The position numbers and the translations under genes were made by a program. DNA of 64,000 bases from Georgenia sp. TF02-10 (GTDB lineage Bacteria; Actinomycetota; Actinomycetes; Actinomycetales; Actinomycetaceae). Shown one piece after another: positions 1-7,931 of the stretch. Numbering within the stretch: position 1 is the first letter of the stretch; each line of letters opens with the position of its first letter. The stretch covers positions 1,984,001 to 2,048,000 of the forward strand of contig NZ_CP094289.1 of the NCBI RefSeq assembly GCF_022759505.1. Reading direction: 5' to 3'. The notes beneath the pieces are model-generated. The model did not search any database. It was not told where the DNA came from and saw only the letters and a program-made list of their open reading frames with translations.

Positions 1-559
1 CGCGGTGCCGGTGGTCAACGCGATGACCGACGCCGGCCACCCGGTGGAGATCTTCTCCGAGGCGTTCAGCGTGCTGCAGCGCCGCGGGCCGCTGGACGAC
101 CTGGTGGTCGTCTTCGTCGGCGCGGACACGAACACGCTGCGCTCGTGGTGCGAGCTCACCGTGCCGTTCGGGCTGACCGTGCGGCAGGTGTGCCCGCCGG
201 GCCGCGAGCTGCCGGCGCAGGTGCGCGACGAGCTGGCGGGTGGGGGAGCGGCCGGCCGGGTCGAGGTCAGCCACGACCTCGCCGACGTCGCCGGCGCCGA
301 CGTCCTCTACACCGACGTCTGGCCGAAGGCGGCCCAGACGCCCGGTGCGGACCGGGAGGCGTTCGTCCCCTTCCGCATCACCACCGAGGTGCTGGACCGA
401 GCCGGCCCGCGGAGCCTGCTCATGCACGCCATGCCGGTGCGCCGCGGGGACGAGGTGTCTGCCGGGGCGTTCGCCGACCCCCGGTGCGTGCCGCTGGCGG
501 CCAAGCGCAACCTGCCGCCCAGCCATGCGGCGATCGTGGAGTGGGTCCTCGGCGGGTGA
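1..559 (+). CDS. Aspartate/ornithine carbamoyltransferase family protein, C-terminal part
   Basis: The gene is cut by the left window edge; an open frame enters at base 2 and ends at a TGA at 557-559. The visible ~185 residues form the amino-acid-binding half of a carbamoyltransferase. It begins with PVVNAMTDAGHP, has a second Rossmann-like half with VVVFVGADTNT, then LYTDVWPKA, the loop LLMHAMPVRRGDEVS, and the typical end NLPPSHAAIVEWVLG. Family members transfer a carbamoyl group from carbamoyl phosphate to an amine. The HAMP sequence at the place of the ornithine enzyme's HCLP loop means the acceptor may not be ornithine, so no gene symbol is given. The carbamoyl-phosphate site (STRT motif) would lie outside the window. 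A hairpin follows the stop codon. Confidence 0.8.
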   Translation, partial: AVPVVNAMTDAGHPVEIFSEAFSVLQRRGPLDDLVVVFVGADTNTLRSWCELTVPFGLTVRQVCPPGRELPAQVRDELAGGGAAGRVEVSHDLADVAGADVLYTDVWPKAAQTPGADREAFVPFRITTEVLDRAGPRSLLMHAMPVRRGDEVSAGAFADPRCVPLAAKRNLPPSHAAIVEWVLGG

Positions 560-573
560 GCCAGCCCCTGGCA

Positions 574-597
574 CGGGCGGGACGGCGATGCCGCCCG
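574..597. terminator. Hairpin between convergent genes
   Basis: Inverted repeat CGGGCGG / CCGCCCG with a 10-base loop. It lies between the carbamoyltransferase stop and the convergent ABC permease stop. There is no T-run, which is usual for actinobacterial terminators, so the role is inferred from position. Confidence 0.4.
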
Positions 598-684
598 CAC
601 GCCCGGACGGCGAGCGGACGGCATCAGGCGGCGGCCTGGCCCTCGTCGAGCTCGGGCCGGGCCGATCTCGCGGGCGGCCGGCGG

Positions 685-1449
685 TCAGCTGATCCTGCGC
701 CGGTAGATCGCGACCGAGACGGCGTAGGCGACGACGAGGATGCCGACGAGCCAGCCGAGCGCGGCCCAGATCTCGCTGCCCACGGGCTGCTCGGCGAACA
801 GGGCCCGGACGGTGTTCACGACCGACGTCACCGGCTGGTGCTCCGCGAACCAGGCGACCGGGCCGGGCATCGTGCCGGTGGGCACGAACGCCGAGCTGAC
901 GAACGGCAGGAAGATCAGCGGGTAGCTGAACGCGCTCGCGCCGTCGACGGTCTTCGCCGAGAGCCCGGCGACCACGGCGATCCAGGTCAGTGCGAGGGTG
1001 AACAGGACCAGGATGGCGGCGACCGCGAGCCAGGCGGCCACGGACGCGCCGGTGCGGAACCCCATGACCAGCGCGACGCCGACGACGATCGTGATCGAGG
1101 CGAGGTTCGCCACCAGGGAGGTGAGCACGTGCGCCCAGAGCACGCTCGACCGGGCGATCGGCATGGACTGGAAGCGCTCGAAGATGCCGCCCTGCATGTC
1201 AAGGAACAGCCGGTAGGCGGTGTAGGCGATGCCGGACGCGATCGTGATGAGCAGGATGCCGGGGAGCAGGTAGCTGACGTACGGCTCCCCCGTCCCGGTG
1301 TGGATCGCGCCGCCGAGCACGTACACGAACAGCAGCATCAGCGCGACCGGGGTGACCGCGGTGGTGATGATCGTGTCCGGGCTGCGGAGGATGTGGCGCA
1401 GCGAGCGACCGGTGAGGACACCGGTGTCGCCGAGGACGTGGCTGGTCAT
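685..1449 (-). CDS. ABC-2 type transporter permease (DrrB-like)
   Basis: A 254-residue membrane protein with six hydrophobic segments, the layout of the ABC-2 permeases that pair with DrrA-type ATPases and export drugs, lipids or glycans. Visible features are the cytoplasmic start SRSLRHILRSPDTIITT, the amphipathic stretch GGIFERFQSMPIARSS before the central helices, and the FLPFVSSAFVPTGTMPG loop before the last helix. Its ATG overlaps the ATPase stop codon (ATGA at 1446-1449), so the two are translationally coupled and should form one exporter. The substrate cannot be read from sequence. The gene is the last of a four-gene run starting at 4029. Confidence 0.9.
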   Translation of the reverse strand: MTSHVLGDTGVLTGRSLRHILRSPDTIITTAVTPVALMLLFVYVLGGAIHTGTGEPYVSYLLPGILLITIASGIAYTAYRLFLDMQGGIFERFQSMPIARSSVLWAHVLTSLVANLASITIVVGVALVMGFRTGASVAAWLAVAAILVLFTLALTWIAVVAGLSAKTVDGASAFSYPLIFLPFVSSAFVPTGTMPGPVAWFAEHQPVTSVVNTVRALFAEQPVGSEIWAALGWLVGILVVAYAVSVAIYRRRIS

Positions 1450-2333
1450 CGGGGGTCCTTTCCTGCTGGGCGGGTGCCGGTGGTCCCGCCGTCGGCGGGG
1501 GTCCGGGCGGTGCCGGTCTGGGCGGTGCCGGCAGCGGTGGTCTCGCCGTCGCCGGCGCCGGTCTCGCCCCGGTCACCGACGAGGGCGAGGAAGACGTCCT
1601 CGAGCGACGGCTGCTTTTCGACGTACTCGACGGTGGCGGGTGGGAGGAGCTGCTTGAGCTCGGCGAGGGTGCCGTCCTGGATGATCGTGCCCTGGTGCAG
1701 GATGGCGATGCGGTCGGCGAGCTGCTCGGCCTCGTCGAGGTACTGCGTCGTCAGCAGCACGGTCGTGCCGCCCCGGGCGAGCTCCTTGACCGTCTGCCAC
1801 ACCTCGATCCGGGCCTGCGGGTCCAGCCCGGTGGTGGGTTCGTCGAGGAAGATGACCGGCGGGTCGCCGATCAGGCTCATCGCGATGTCGAGCCGGCGTC
1901 GCATGCCGCCCGAGTACGTCGACGCCTTCCGGTTCCCCGCCTCGGTGAGCGAGAAGCGGGCGAGCAGCTCCTCGGCGACCGCCTCGGGGTCGTCCTGGTG
2001 CCGGAGCCGGGCGACGAGGACGAGGTTCTCCCGGCCGGTGAGGACGCCGTCGACGGCGGCGAACTGGCCGGTCAGGCTGATCACCTCGCGCACCGCGCCG
2101 GGCTGCGCGGCGACGTCGAGGCCGTGGACCGTGGCGGTGCCGGCGTCGGCCTTCAGCAGGGTGGACAGGCTCCGCACGAGGGTGGTCTTGCCCGCACCGT
2201 TCGAGCCGAGCAGCGCGATGATGCTGCCCGGCGCCACGTCGAGGTCGACCCCCCGCAGCACCGGTAGGTCGTTGAAGGACTTCTCGATGCCCCGCACCCG
2301 GATCTCCGGCGCGCGGGCCTGGTCATCTGACAT
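1446..2333 (-). CDS. ABC transporter ATP-binding protein (DrrA-like)
   Basis: A 295-residue ATPase that drives the permease encoded next to it. Walker A is GSNGAGKTT at about residues 43-51, the signature is YSGGMRRRLDIAM near 140, and Walker B is [13 protein letters not shown] just after. The DrrA family's extra C-terminal domain follows (EYVEKQPSLEDVFLALVG). The last ~40 residues are a Gly/Thr/Ala-rich tail of no known role. An upstream in-frame ATG at 2366 exists. The start at 2333 is preferred because a GGAGG-containing stretch precedes it and the family fold begins just after. It lies in an operon with the DUF4097 gene upstream and the permease downstream. Confidence 0.92.
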   Translation of the reverse strand: MSDDQARAPEIRVRGIEKSFNDLPVLRGVDLDVAPGSIIALLGSNGAGKTTLVRSLSTLLKADAGTATVHGLDVAAQPGAVREVISLTGQFAAVDGVLTGRENLVLVARLRHQDDPEAVAEELLARFSLTEAGNRKASTYSGGMRRRLDIAMSLIGDPPVIFLDEPTTGLDPQARIEVWQTVKELARGGTTVLLTTQYLDEAEQLADRIAILHQGTIIQDGTLAELKQLLPPATVEYVEKQPSLEDVFLALVGDRGETGAGDGETTAAGTAQTGTARTPADGGTTGTRPAGKDPR

Positions 2334-2433
2334 CTCTGGTTCTCCGTTCCTCCGGGCGCACGGCATCGCGGCCCGATCGGTGGTGTGTGGTTCCGCCGGG
2401 CCCGGTCACGGCCCGGGCGGGGGTTGTGGTTCC

Positions 2434-2456
2434 ACCCGGCCGGATCACGGCCGGGT
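2434..2456 (-). terminator. Perfect hairpin between DUF4097 gene and ABC ATPase
   Basis: Inverted repeat ACCCGGCCG / CGGCCGGGT with a 5-base loop, in a stretch holding three imperfect copies of a GC-rich CCGGGCCCGG-type block. It may attenuate readthrough from the regulator/DUF4097 part into the transporter part; this is inference from position. Confidence 0.4.
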
Positions 2457-2509
2457 CGTTGGTGCCTTGCTCCGCCGGGCCCGGTCAGCGGCCCCGGCCG
2501 CTGCGTCGG

Positions 2510-3352
2510 TCAGGGGCGGCGGACGACGACGTCGCCGTAGCCGGTGCTGGCGCGGATCTCGGCGGTGGCCTCGTCCTCGACCGGCCCCTCGGTGGGGGTG
2601 AGCTGGTTGCGGACGCTGCCGTGCTGGGAGCTGACGTCGAGCCAGGCGGCGGTGCCCTCGGGCACGCCGACCTCGATCCAGCCGTAGGAGGTGGTGAGCG
2701 CGGCCGTGCCGGACTCGATGCGCTCCACGCGGATGCTGCCCGAGGCGGCCTTGGCGGTGAGGGTGCCGCGCAGCCGGCCCACGACGACGTCCGCGTGGGC
2801 GCCGGACACGTCCAGGGACCCGGTGACGGCCCCGACGGTGGTGGTCCCGTTCGCGGCGCGGACCGTGCCGTCGCCGGCCAAGGTGGTGATGCGCACGGAG
2901 CCGGCGCTCGCCTTGATCTTCGTCGGTCCGGTGGCGCGGCCGACGACGACGGATCCGGCCGAGACGGTGAGGTCGAGGCGGTCGGCGTCGTCGATGCGGG
3001 CCTCGCCGCCGTTGAGGGTGAGGTCGACGGCGCCCAGCCGGCCCTCGGCGAGCAGCGAGCCGGCCTTGCCGCTGAGGTCGGAGCCAGCGGGCAGCTCGAT
3101 GGTGACGATCGCCCCGCCGGCGGCGAAGGGCAGGACGTACTGCTTCCAGGAGGAGGGGTAGGTGATGGTCACGGCGTCGCCGTCGCGGCCGACGCGCGTC
3201 TCCTCGGCGGCGCGGACGGAGCCCGACTTCGCCGGGTCGGCGGGCAGGACGGTGACGACGACGTCGTCACGTTCTCCGGCGACGACGTGCAGGTTGCCGA
3301 AGGGCACGTCCACGAGGACCGGGACGGGGGCGGGGGCCGGGAAGGTGGGCAT
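2510..3352 (-). CDS. DUF4097 family beta-strand repeat protein
   Basis: A 280-residue protein of the DUF4097 family, which folds as a right-handed stack of short beta strands. The N-terminus VPVLVDVPFGNLHVVAGER and the repeated glycine/asparagine-poor strand pattern (ADRLDLTVSAGSVVVGRA, SLDVSGAHADVVVGRLRG, GSIRVERIESG) are typical. There is no signal peptide or membrane segment. In many actinobacteria this family sits between a ribbon-helix-helix regulator and a DrrAB-type exporter, exactly as here. Molecular function is unknown; a scaffold or envelope-stress role has been suggested for relatives and is not shown by this sequence. Confidence 0.85.
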   Translation of the reverse strand: MPTFPAPAPVPVLVDVPFGNLHVVAGERDDVVVTVLPADPAKSGSVRAAEETRVGRDGDAVTITYPSSWKQYVLPFAAGGAIVTIELPAGSDLSGKAGSLLAEGRLGAVDLTLNGGEARIDDADRLDLTVSAGSVVVGRATGPTKIKASAGSVRITTLAGDGTVRAANGTTTVGAVTGSLDVSGAHADVVVGRLRGTLTAKAASGSIRVERIESGTAALTTSYGWIEVGVPEGTAAWLDVSSQHGSVRNQLTPTEGPVEDEATAEIRASTGYGDVVVRRP

Positions 3353-3447
3353 GAGGTCTCCAGGGATCGGGTGAGCGGTGGTGCGGGGTCGGTGCGGGAG
3401 TCGTGCGGGCGGCAGGTCTCGCGGCTGCCGCGAACGGGGTGCGCCGG

Positions 3448-4029
3448 TCAGCGCACCCAGCCGGTGAGCCGGGTGGTGCCCCCGGCCTGCGGGTCGGCCC
3501 GGCGGGCCGCGGCCGGGCCGGCGGACCGCTCGAGCGCGGCGGCGACCGCGCGGACGAGCCAGGAGTTGACCGAGATGCCGTCCCGGGCCGCCGCCAGCTC
3601 GACCTGAGCCTTGAGGTGGTCGGGCAGGCGCAGGGTGGTGCGGGAGGTGGCGCCGGCGTCGGCGTCCGGCCCGGGCAGGCCGGGCAGCGGGGCGGGACCG
3701 GTGTGCCCGGCGGTACCGGTGTGGGCGGCGGGCCCGGTCCCGGCCGGCGGTGTGGACGCGGCGGGCTCCGCTGGTCCGGCGACGGCGGCGGGTGGCGTGA
3801 CGACGAGCTCTGGGTCGCCGCCGCGCAGGCGCACGTCGACCGAGCCGGGGGCGAGCTCGGCGGAGATCTCGCCGGCCGCGTCGGAGAGCGCCTCGAGCAG
3901 GACCAGCCGGACCGCGGCGTCCAGCGGCGCCGTCAGCCGCTCGGCGAGCTGTCGGGCCTCCTCGCCCCCGGCGCCCGCCGCCGTGGCCAGGCGGTTCTGG
4001 AGGTCGTCGACGTACCGGGTGAGATCCAT
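3448..4029 (-). CDS. HicB-like ribbon-helix-helix DNA-binding protein
   Basis: A 193-residue protein. Residues ~1-75 are acidic and helical (DLTRYVDDLQNRLATA onward), followed by a Pro/Ala/Gly/Thr linker. A ribbon-helix-helix domain lies near residues 130-168 (TTLRLPDHLKAQVELAAARD then GISVNSWLVRAVAAAL). The domain resembles the DNA-binding half of HicB antitoxins, but no HicA toxin gene is adjacent. The role is therefore probably a dedicated repressor of its own operon (DUF4097 and the ABC exporter). Two matching palindromes sit at its start codon and support autoregulation. Length is well above that of a plain HicB. Confidence 0.77.
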   Translation of the reverse strand: MDLTRYVDDLQNRLATAAGAGGEEARQLAERLTAPLDAAVRLVLLEALSDAAGEISAELAPGSVDVRLRGGDPELVVTPPAAVAGPAEPAASTPPAGTGPAAHTGTAGHTGPAPLPGLPGPDADAGATSRTTLRLPDHLKAQVELAAARDGISVNSWLVRAVAAALERSAGPAAARRADPQAGGTTRLTGWVR

Positions 4030-4038
4030 GGCGTCATC

Positions 4039-4080
4039 ATGACACCACCAATGGTGTCATAGCAACACCATCAGTGGTGT
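4039..4080. promoter_or_regulatory. Double palindromic operator upstream of the RHH regulator
   Basis: Two copies of ACACCA-N4-TGGTGT. The first (4039-4060) extends to 9-bp arms, ATGACACCA / TGGTGTCAT. The second spans 4065-4080. Their centres are 23 bp apart, about two helical turns, and they start 10 bp upstream of the regulator's ATG. Spacing and symmetry fit a pair of ribbon-helix-helix dimers. The second copy overlaps the stop codon of the upstream AraC gene. Confidence 0.62.
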
Positions 4081-4925
4081 CGGCGTGTTGCCGCCGCCCA
4101 CCGTCCCGGGGGGAGCCCGTAGGTCCGGGCGAACATCCGGGTGAAGTGGCTCTGGTCGGCGAAGCCGGCGCGGGCGGCCGCCTCGGCCAGGGTGGCCCCG
4201 GCGGTGATCGCCGCCCGGGCCAGGTCGAGCTGGCGCATCGTGCGGAACCGGGTCGGGCTGGTGCCGAACGCCGCCCTGAAGTACCGGGCGACGGACCACC
4301 GGTCCAGCCCGGCGACTGCCTCGAGCGTCGCGGCGGAATGGTGCACCGTCGGGTCGTCGGCGATGAGGTCGCGGACCCTGAGGAGCCGGGCCAGCGGAAT
4401 GGGCTGCCGACGGACCGTCCGTGGTCCCGCAAGGGCCCGCAGGAGGTCGGTGGCCGTGACCGTGAGCTCGACGACCTCGATCTCCGACAGCGGTTCGTCC
4501 ATCCGGCGGACCCACTGGACCAGGGACACCGGGAGCCGAGCAGCGGTGACGACGGGGTCGGCGACAAACGGCAGCGGCTGGCCGCCGAGCGCCTCCTGGA
4601 CGAGCACGGGGGAGAGGTAGATGATCCGGTACCGGAACCCGGCGTCGGTCCCGGGCCGCCCGTCGTGCGGCACGTCGGGGTGCAGGATGTGCGCCTCGCC
4701 GGGCAGGCACACCCGCTGGTCGTTGCGGTAGGAGAACGTCTGGACGCCGGCGAGGGTGACGCCGATGGCATAGGTGTCGTGGCTGTGCGGGGCGAAGGCG
4801 CTGCCCACGAGCTCGGCCTCGAGCCGCTCGACGCCGCCCGCGCCGCTCCCGTAGCGCAGCCGGGCCTGCCACGGACGCCCGGGCGGAGGTTCGGGCGCGG
4901 GGAGCTGCCCGCGCGGGCTGGTCAT
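4071..4925 (-). CDS. AraC family transcriptional regulator
   Basis: A 284-residue regulator. The N-terminal cupin-like ligand domain is visible (GSAFAPHSHDTYAIGVTLAG, then LPGEAHILHPDVPHDG), and the C-terminal ~100 residues form the two helix-turn-helix units of AraC (LEAVAGLDRWSVARYFRAAF and LAEAAARAGFADQSHFTRMF). The frame stays open upstream to 5126, but that part is Gly/Pro-rich low complexity. The ATG at 4925 is chosen because the domain begins there. It lies downstream of a LysE exporter gene and an oxidoreductase gene on the same strand, so it may control amino-acid export; the ligand is unknown. Confidence 0.85.
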   Translation of the reverse strand: MTSPRGQLPAPEPPPGRPWQARLRYGSGAGGVERLEAELVGSAFAPHSHDTYAIGVTLAGVQTFSYRNDQRVCLPGEAHILHPDVPHDGRPGTDAGFRYRIIYLSPVLVQEALGGQPLPFVADPVVTAARLPVSLVQWVRRMDEPLSEIEVVELTVTATDLLRALAGPRTVRRQPIPLARLLRVRDLIADDPTVHHSAATLEAVAGLDRWSVARYFRAAFGTSPTRFRTMRQLDLARAAITAGATLAEAAARAGFADQSHFTRMFARTYGLPPGRWAAATRRHH

Positions 4926-5142
4926 GGTCCCGGACGGTACAGCGGCGCCGGCAGGGCATGTGGGCGGTTGCCTCCGGGCGGCGCGGCCGGGAGGGCCGGG
5001 CGGGCCGGGAAAGCCGGCACGGCCGGGGTGGTCGGCGACGGGACGGCCCATGTCGCCGGGGTCGGCCGGGCGGCCCAACTCGCCAGGGGCGCCGCGGACC
5101 GGCTGGTCGGGGTCGGGCCGGGTCATGAGAGCAGGGGCCGGG

Positions 5143-5760
5143 TCATCGGAGCAGGGAGAGGATCGCCGGGAGCGTGGAGGCCACCAGCGCGAGGGCCATG
5201 ACCACGTTGACCACGCGCGCGGTCCGCGGCCGGCGCAGCAGCGTGCCGAAGGCGGCGGCGCCGAGCAGCCAGACGACGTGGATCACGACGACCAAGACCG
5301 ACAGGACGCCGACCTGGACGGCGGCCTCGAGGGCCGGGTCCGGCAGCGGGAGCTCGGAGCTGGCCAGCACGGTCCCCAGGCCGGCGTACGCCTTGGGGTT
5401 CGTGACGGCTAGGCCGACCCCGCTGGCCCAGCTGGGCGGCCGGACGGGCCCGCTGCCGGCGGCGCCCGGGGCGGCGGTCGCGACCTTCACGGCGAGGTAG
5501 AGGAGGTAGCCGACGGCGACGACGAGGAAGACCGGCGCGAGGACGGGTTGGGCCAGGACCACGGTGGCCAGGCCGGCCCCGACCACGGCGAGGACCGCGA
5601 TGGTGCCCACCGTGCTGCCGACGAGGTAGGGCAGCGACGGGCGGACGCCGAACGCGATGCCGCTGGCCATCACGGCGAGCGTGGCCGGCCCGGGACTGCC
5701 CATGACGACGAGCGCGACCGCGGTCAGCGACAGGTACGGCTGGACGGCGGTGAGGTCCAT
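5143..5760 (-). CDS. LysE/RhtB family amino-acid exporter
   Basis: A 205-residue inner-membrane protein with about six hydrophobic helices. The family hallmark near the N-terminus is ALVVMGSPGPATLAVMASG (the MxPGP-type motif), followed by GVRPSLPYLVGSTVGT; AVTNPKAYAGLGTV carries the conserved NPK. Family members export amino acids or derivatives. A longer in-frame start at 5892 is not used because the extension is non-homologous and would overlap the upstream gene. Only 13 bp separate it from the oxidoreductase gene upstream, so the two are probably co-transcribed. Confidence 0.86.
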   Translation of the reverse strand: MDLTAVQPYLSLTAVALVVMGSPGPATLAVMASGIAFGVRPSLPYLVGSTVGTIAVLAVVGAGLATVVLAQPVLAPVFLVVAVGYLLYLAVKVATAAPGAAGSGPVRPPSWASGVGLAVTNPKAYAGLGTVLASSELPLPDPALEAAVQVGVLSVLVVVIHVVWLLGAAAFGTLLRRPRTARVVNVVMALALVASTLPAILSLLR

Positions 5761-5773
5761 GGCGCTCACCACG

Positions 5774-6643
5774 TCAGCGAGGTCCGCGGACCGCGTCGAC
5801 GACGGCGGCCATGTCCAGGCCGCCGCGACCGCGCCGCAGCGCGTCCTCGTACAGCCGCAGGCAGGTGCTGACCAGCGGAAAGTCGGCGCCACGGTCCCGG
5901 GCCGCCCGCACGACCAGCCTGGCGTTCTTGGCGACGTCCGCGACGGACGCCTCCACCGTGAAGTCCGCCGCGACGATCTTGCTGGCCTTGGCCCGGGAGA
6001 CGCGCGAGGCCATCGGGCCGGCGTCGAGGATCCGTGCGAGCAGGGCGGCGTCCAGGCCGTACCGCTCGGCGAAGGCGAACGCCTCGGCCAGCCCGGTCAC
6101 CATGGTGATGAGGAAGTGGTTGACCGCCAGCTTGGTCAGCAGCGCCTGGGGGACCGCGCCGCAGTCGAAGACCTCCCGGGACATGGGCGCCAGCAGCGGT
6201 AGCACCGGGTTGACGTCGGCCCCGGCGACCATCGCGACCAGGTCGCCCGACTCGGCCGGCCCGCGCGAGCCCGAGACCGGGGCCTCGACGTAGCGTCCGC
6301 CCGCCGCGGTCACGTCGGCCTCGAGCGCCTGGGAGTAGCCGGGTGCGACCGTGCCCATCTGCACCACCGACCGCCCGGCCACCAGCCGTGGGAAGTCGGC
6401 GGTGCCGCGGGCGAGCACCTCGTCCACCGCCCTCTCGTCGGCCAGCATGAGCACGACGGCGTCCGACGCGGCGAACACCCCGGCGGGGTCGGCGGCGGCC
6501 CGGGCGCCGGCGGCGACGAGCTCGTCGCACTTCGCGGCGGTCCGGTTCCACACCGTCACCGGGGCGCCCGCCCGGACGAGGCGCAGCGCCATCGGCCGGC
6601 CCATGACGCCGAGCCCGATGAATCCCACGCGGGACAGTTCCAC
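5774..6643 (-). CDS. NAD(P)-dependent oxidoreductase, 3-hydroxyisobutyrate dehydrogenase family
   Basis: A 289-residue beta-hydroxyacid dehydrogenase. The N-terminal Rossmann motif is VGFIGLGVMGRPMALRL, the substrate-binding segment is VEAPVSGSRGPAESGDL, and the catalytic lysine motif is LLTKLAVNHFLIT. A helical C-terminal domain follows. Such enzymes oxidise or reduce short 3-hydroxyacids or the related semialdehydes. It is the first gene of a likely operon with a LysE exporter, which hints at amino-acid catabolism or detoxification; the exact substrate is not determined. Confidence 0.88.
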   Translation of the reverse strand: MELSRVGFIGLGVMGRPMALRLVRAGAPVTVWNRTAAKCDELVAAGARAAADPAGVFAASDAVVLMLADERAVDEVLARGTADFPRLVAGRSVVQMGTVAPGYSQALEADVTAAGGRYVEAPVSGSRGPAESGDLVAMVAGADVNPVLPLLAPMSREVFDCGAVPQALLTKLAVNHFLITMVTGLAEAFAFAERYGLDAALLARILDAGPMASRVSRAKASKIVAADFTVEASVADVAKNARLVVRAARDRGADFPLVSTCLRLYEDALRRGRGGLDMAAVVDAVRGPR

Positions 6644-6887
6644 CTACGTCACCCTCTCCGTGATCCCGCTCGGCTGCCGCCCTCGGTTGTACCCGCCGCC
6701 GGCACGCGCGGTCTTGAACGTTCGTGCCGGGTGCCGGCATGAGTGCGTCACGTACTCACCATTCGGGAGGCGAGGTAGGTCGCGCCGGAGCGAACGCGCG
6801 GCTGACCGGCAGCGAGACGGACGGCCTAGGCGCACCCGTCCGTGGACGATCGAGGGACCCGTGGGTTTCGATCTGTGAAACACACTC
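6644..6887. other. Intergenic region, no gene seen
   Basis: This stretch should hold the promoter of the oxidoreductase operon (leftward) and the 3' end of the hypothetical gene at 6888. An inverted repeat ACGGACG / CGTCCGT (6817-6843) may be the terminator of the latter. No coding frame with actinobacterial codon bias was found. Confidence 0.5.
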
Positions 6888-7286
6888 CTATCGCACGACG
6901 CGGAACGGGCTGTGGTTCCAGAAGCCGTTGCGGAAGACTATCTGCGGGCGGTGCGATGACCCGCTGTCATGGTCGGCGGCGCTGGAGAGCTCGTCGACGT
7001 TGAGTGTCTCGGGCCTACACCCCAGGAGCGGATCCCTGCGGAAGTACCGGACACCGGCGCAGATGCGCACCGGACCGTCGGACAACGGAACGTCCAGCGT
7101 CTTTCCCCAGCGCGTCGCAAGCTCCTCTCCATCGATGACCAGGTACGGTCGGGAGAAGAGCCGAAGAAACCAGCCGTTGAACCAGTGCGTCTTCACCCGC
7201 ACGGAGGCTATCGTGACGTCATTTCCTTGCTGCGAACTCAACGGCGTTACCTCAGCCCGAGATGTTCCGGATGGCCCACGTTGCAT
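6888..7286 (-). CDS. Hypothetical protein
   Basis: A 132-residue frame with a convincing core: VRVKTHWFNGWFLRLFSRPY, then VIDGEELATRWGKTLDVPL, then VRICAGVRYFRRDPLLG. Alternating hydrophobic residues suggest a beta-sandwich. No known domain was recognised, and there is no signal peptide. The ATG at 7286 is preferred over 7337 because AGGGCGG lies 8 bases upstream. Base composition is less GC-rich than the neighbours, which fits acquired DNA. It may be co-transcribed with the repeat protein just upstream. Confidence 0.6.
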   Translation of the reverse strand: MQRGPSGTSRAEVTPLSSQQGNDVTIASVRVKTHWFNGWFLRLFSRPYLVIDGEELATRWGKTLDVPLSDGPVRICAGVRYFRRDPLLGCRPETLNVDELSSAADHDSGSSHRPQIVFRNGFWNHSPFRVVR

Positions 7287-7352
7287 GAACCGCCGCCCTG
7301 TCAGAACCTGCGGGTCTCGTGCCGAGAGGGAGAGCATAGGTGGCGGTGAGCG

Positions 7353-7697
7353 TCATTGCGGCTGGGTTCGTCGTTCTCGGGATACGGGTGAACGCGCACG
7401 CCACTCCTCTGTAAAGAGCCCATGCGCATCATCGGGGACACTATACCTGGGCCAGGAGTCAGGCCAGGTCGTGGACCAGAAGTCGACACGGTCGACCGGA
7501 TCGTCCACCTCGATGCTGACGTACGGAGGGTCGACCTCGATGCTGATGTACGGAGGGTCGACCTCGATGCTGATGTACGGAGGGTCGACCTCGATGCTGA
7601 TGTACGGAGGGTCGACCTCGATGCTGATGTACGGAGGGTCGACCTCGATGCTGATGTACGGAGGGTCGACCATCTCGGCATGCAGGGTTGCGCTCAT
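7353..7697 (-). CDS. Small protein with six nonapeptide repeats
   Basis: A 114-residue frame starting MSATLHAEMV, followed by six copies of the nonapeptide DPPYISIEV (the last reads DPPYVSIEV) and a unique, acidic and Trp-rich tail (DDPVDRVDFWSTTWPDSWPR). The repeat is an exact 27-bp tandem array, so copy number can change without breaking the frame. Pro-Pro-Tyr followed by alternating Ile/Ser/Ile/Val would favour short beta strands. No family was recognised. The opposite strand also has an open frame through the array, but only this strand has a sensible start and a unique tail. It ends 66 bp before the start of the hypothetical gene downstream. Confidence 0.52.
   Translation of the reverse strand: MSATLHAEMVDPPYISIEVDPPYISIEVDPPYISIEVDPPYISIEVDPPYISIEVDPPYVSIEVDDPVDRVDFWSTTWPDSWPRYSVPDDAHGLFTEEWRARSPVSRERRTQPQ
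7507..7668. repeat. Six 27-bp tandem repeats (VNTR)
   Basis: Unit begins ACCTCGATGCTGATGTACGG and is 27 bp long. Six head-to-tail copies are present; five are identical and the first differs at one base (GAC for GAT). The array lies inside the coding frame of the small repeat protein. Near-identity implies recent expansion by slippage or unequal exchange. Confidence 0.97.
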
Positions 7698-7741
7698 GCC
7701 GAGATCGCCTCGGAGGTACGGAAGTACTGTCGACCCGTACC

Positions 7742-7772
7742 ACCGCCCCGCCGGTTGGGCCGGCGGGGCGGT
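7742..7772 (-). terminator. Perfect 13-bp stem hairpin
   Basis: ACCGCCCCGCCGG pairs with CCGGCGGGGCGGT around a 5-base loop. It lies just beyond the arabinofuranosidase relic in the direction of that relic, so it is probably the terminator of the lost gene. No T-tract. Confidence 0.5.
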
Positions 7773-7805
7773 CGGTGAGCAGCTCAGGCCGGGCGGGCGC
7801 CGTCG

Positions 7806-7900
7806 GGCGAGGTCGAGCTCGAGCGTCACGTACGGGGCCCAGCTCGGGCGTCACGTACGAGTGCGCCGGGATCTCGATCCGGCGTTTGCCGGCCCCGCCG
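7806..7900 (-). pseudogene. Relic of a GH51 alpha-L-arabinofuranosidase C-terminus
   Basis: Read leftward, this segment encodes [11 protein letters not shown] and, after a shift of frame, YVTLELDLA. Together they match the extreme C-terminus of the intact arabinofuranosidase 1.5 kb away ([16 protein letters not shown]). The frame break is explained by a duplication: GCGTCACGTACG occurs at 7823-7834 and again at 7848-7859, 25 bp apart. Nothing else of the enzyme remains upstream, where the TauE gene now ends at 7932. This is a decayed paralogue or the scar of a duplication/deletion. Confidence 0.7.
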
Positions 7901-7931
7901 CGAGCCTGCGAGCGATGGGAGCAGGTGGTGT

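Noticed and set aside
5760-5892. N-terminal extension of the LysE gene
   Set aside because: It overlaps the upstream oxidoreductase gene and is not hydrophobic or homologous; the ATG at 5760 starts the family fold.
7507-7668. CRISPR-like array
   Set aside because: Units are contiguous 27-bp tandem copies with no spacers and no cas genes nearby.
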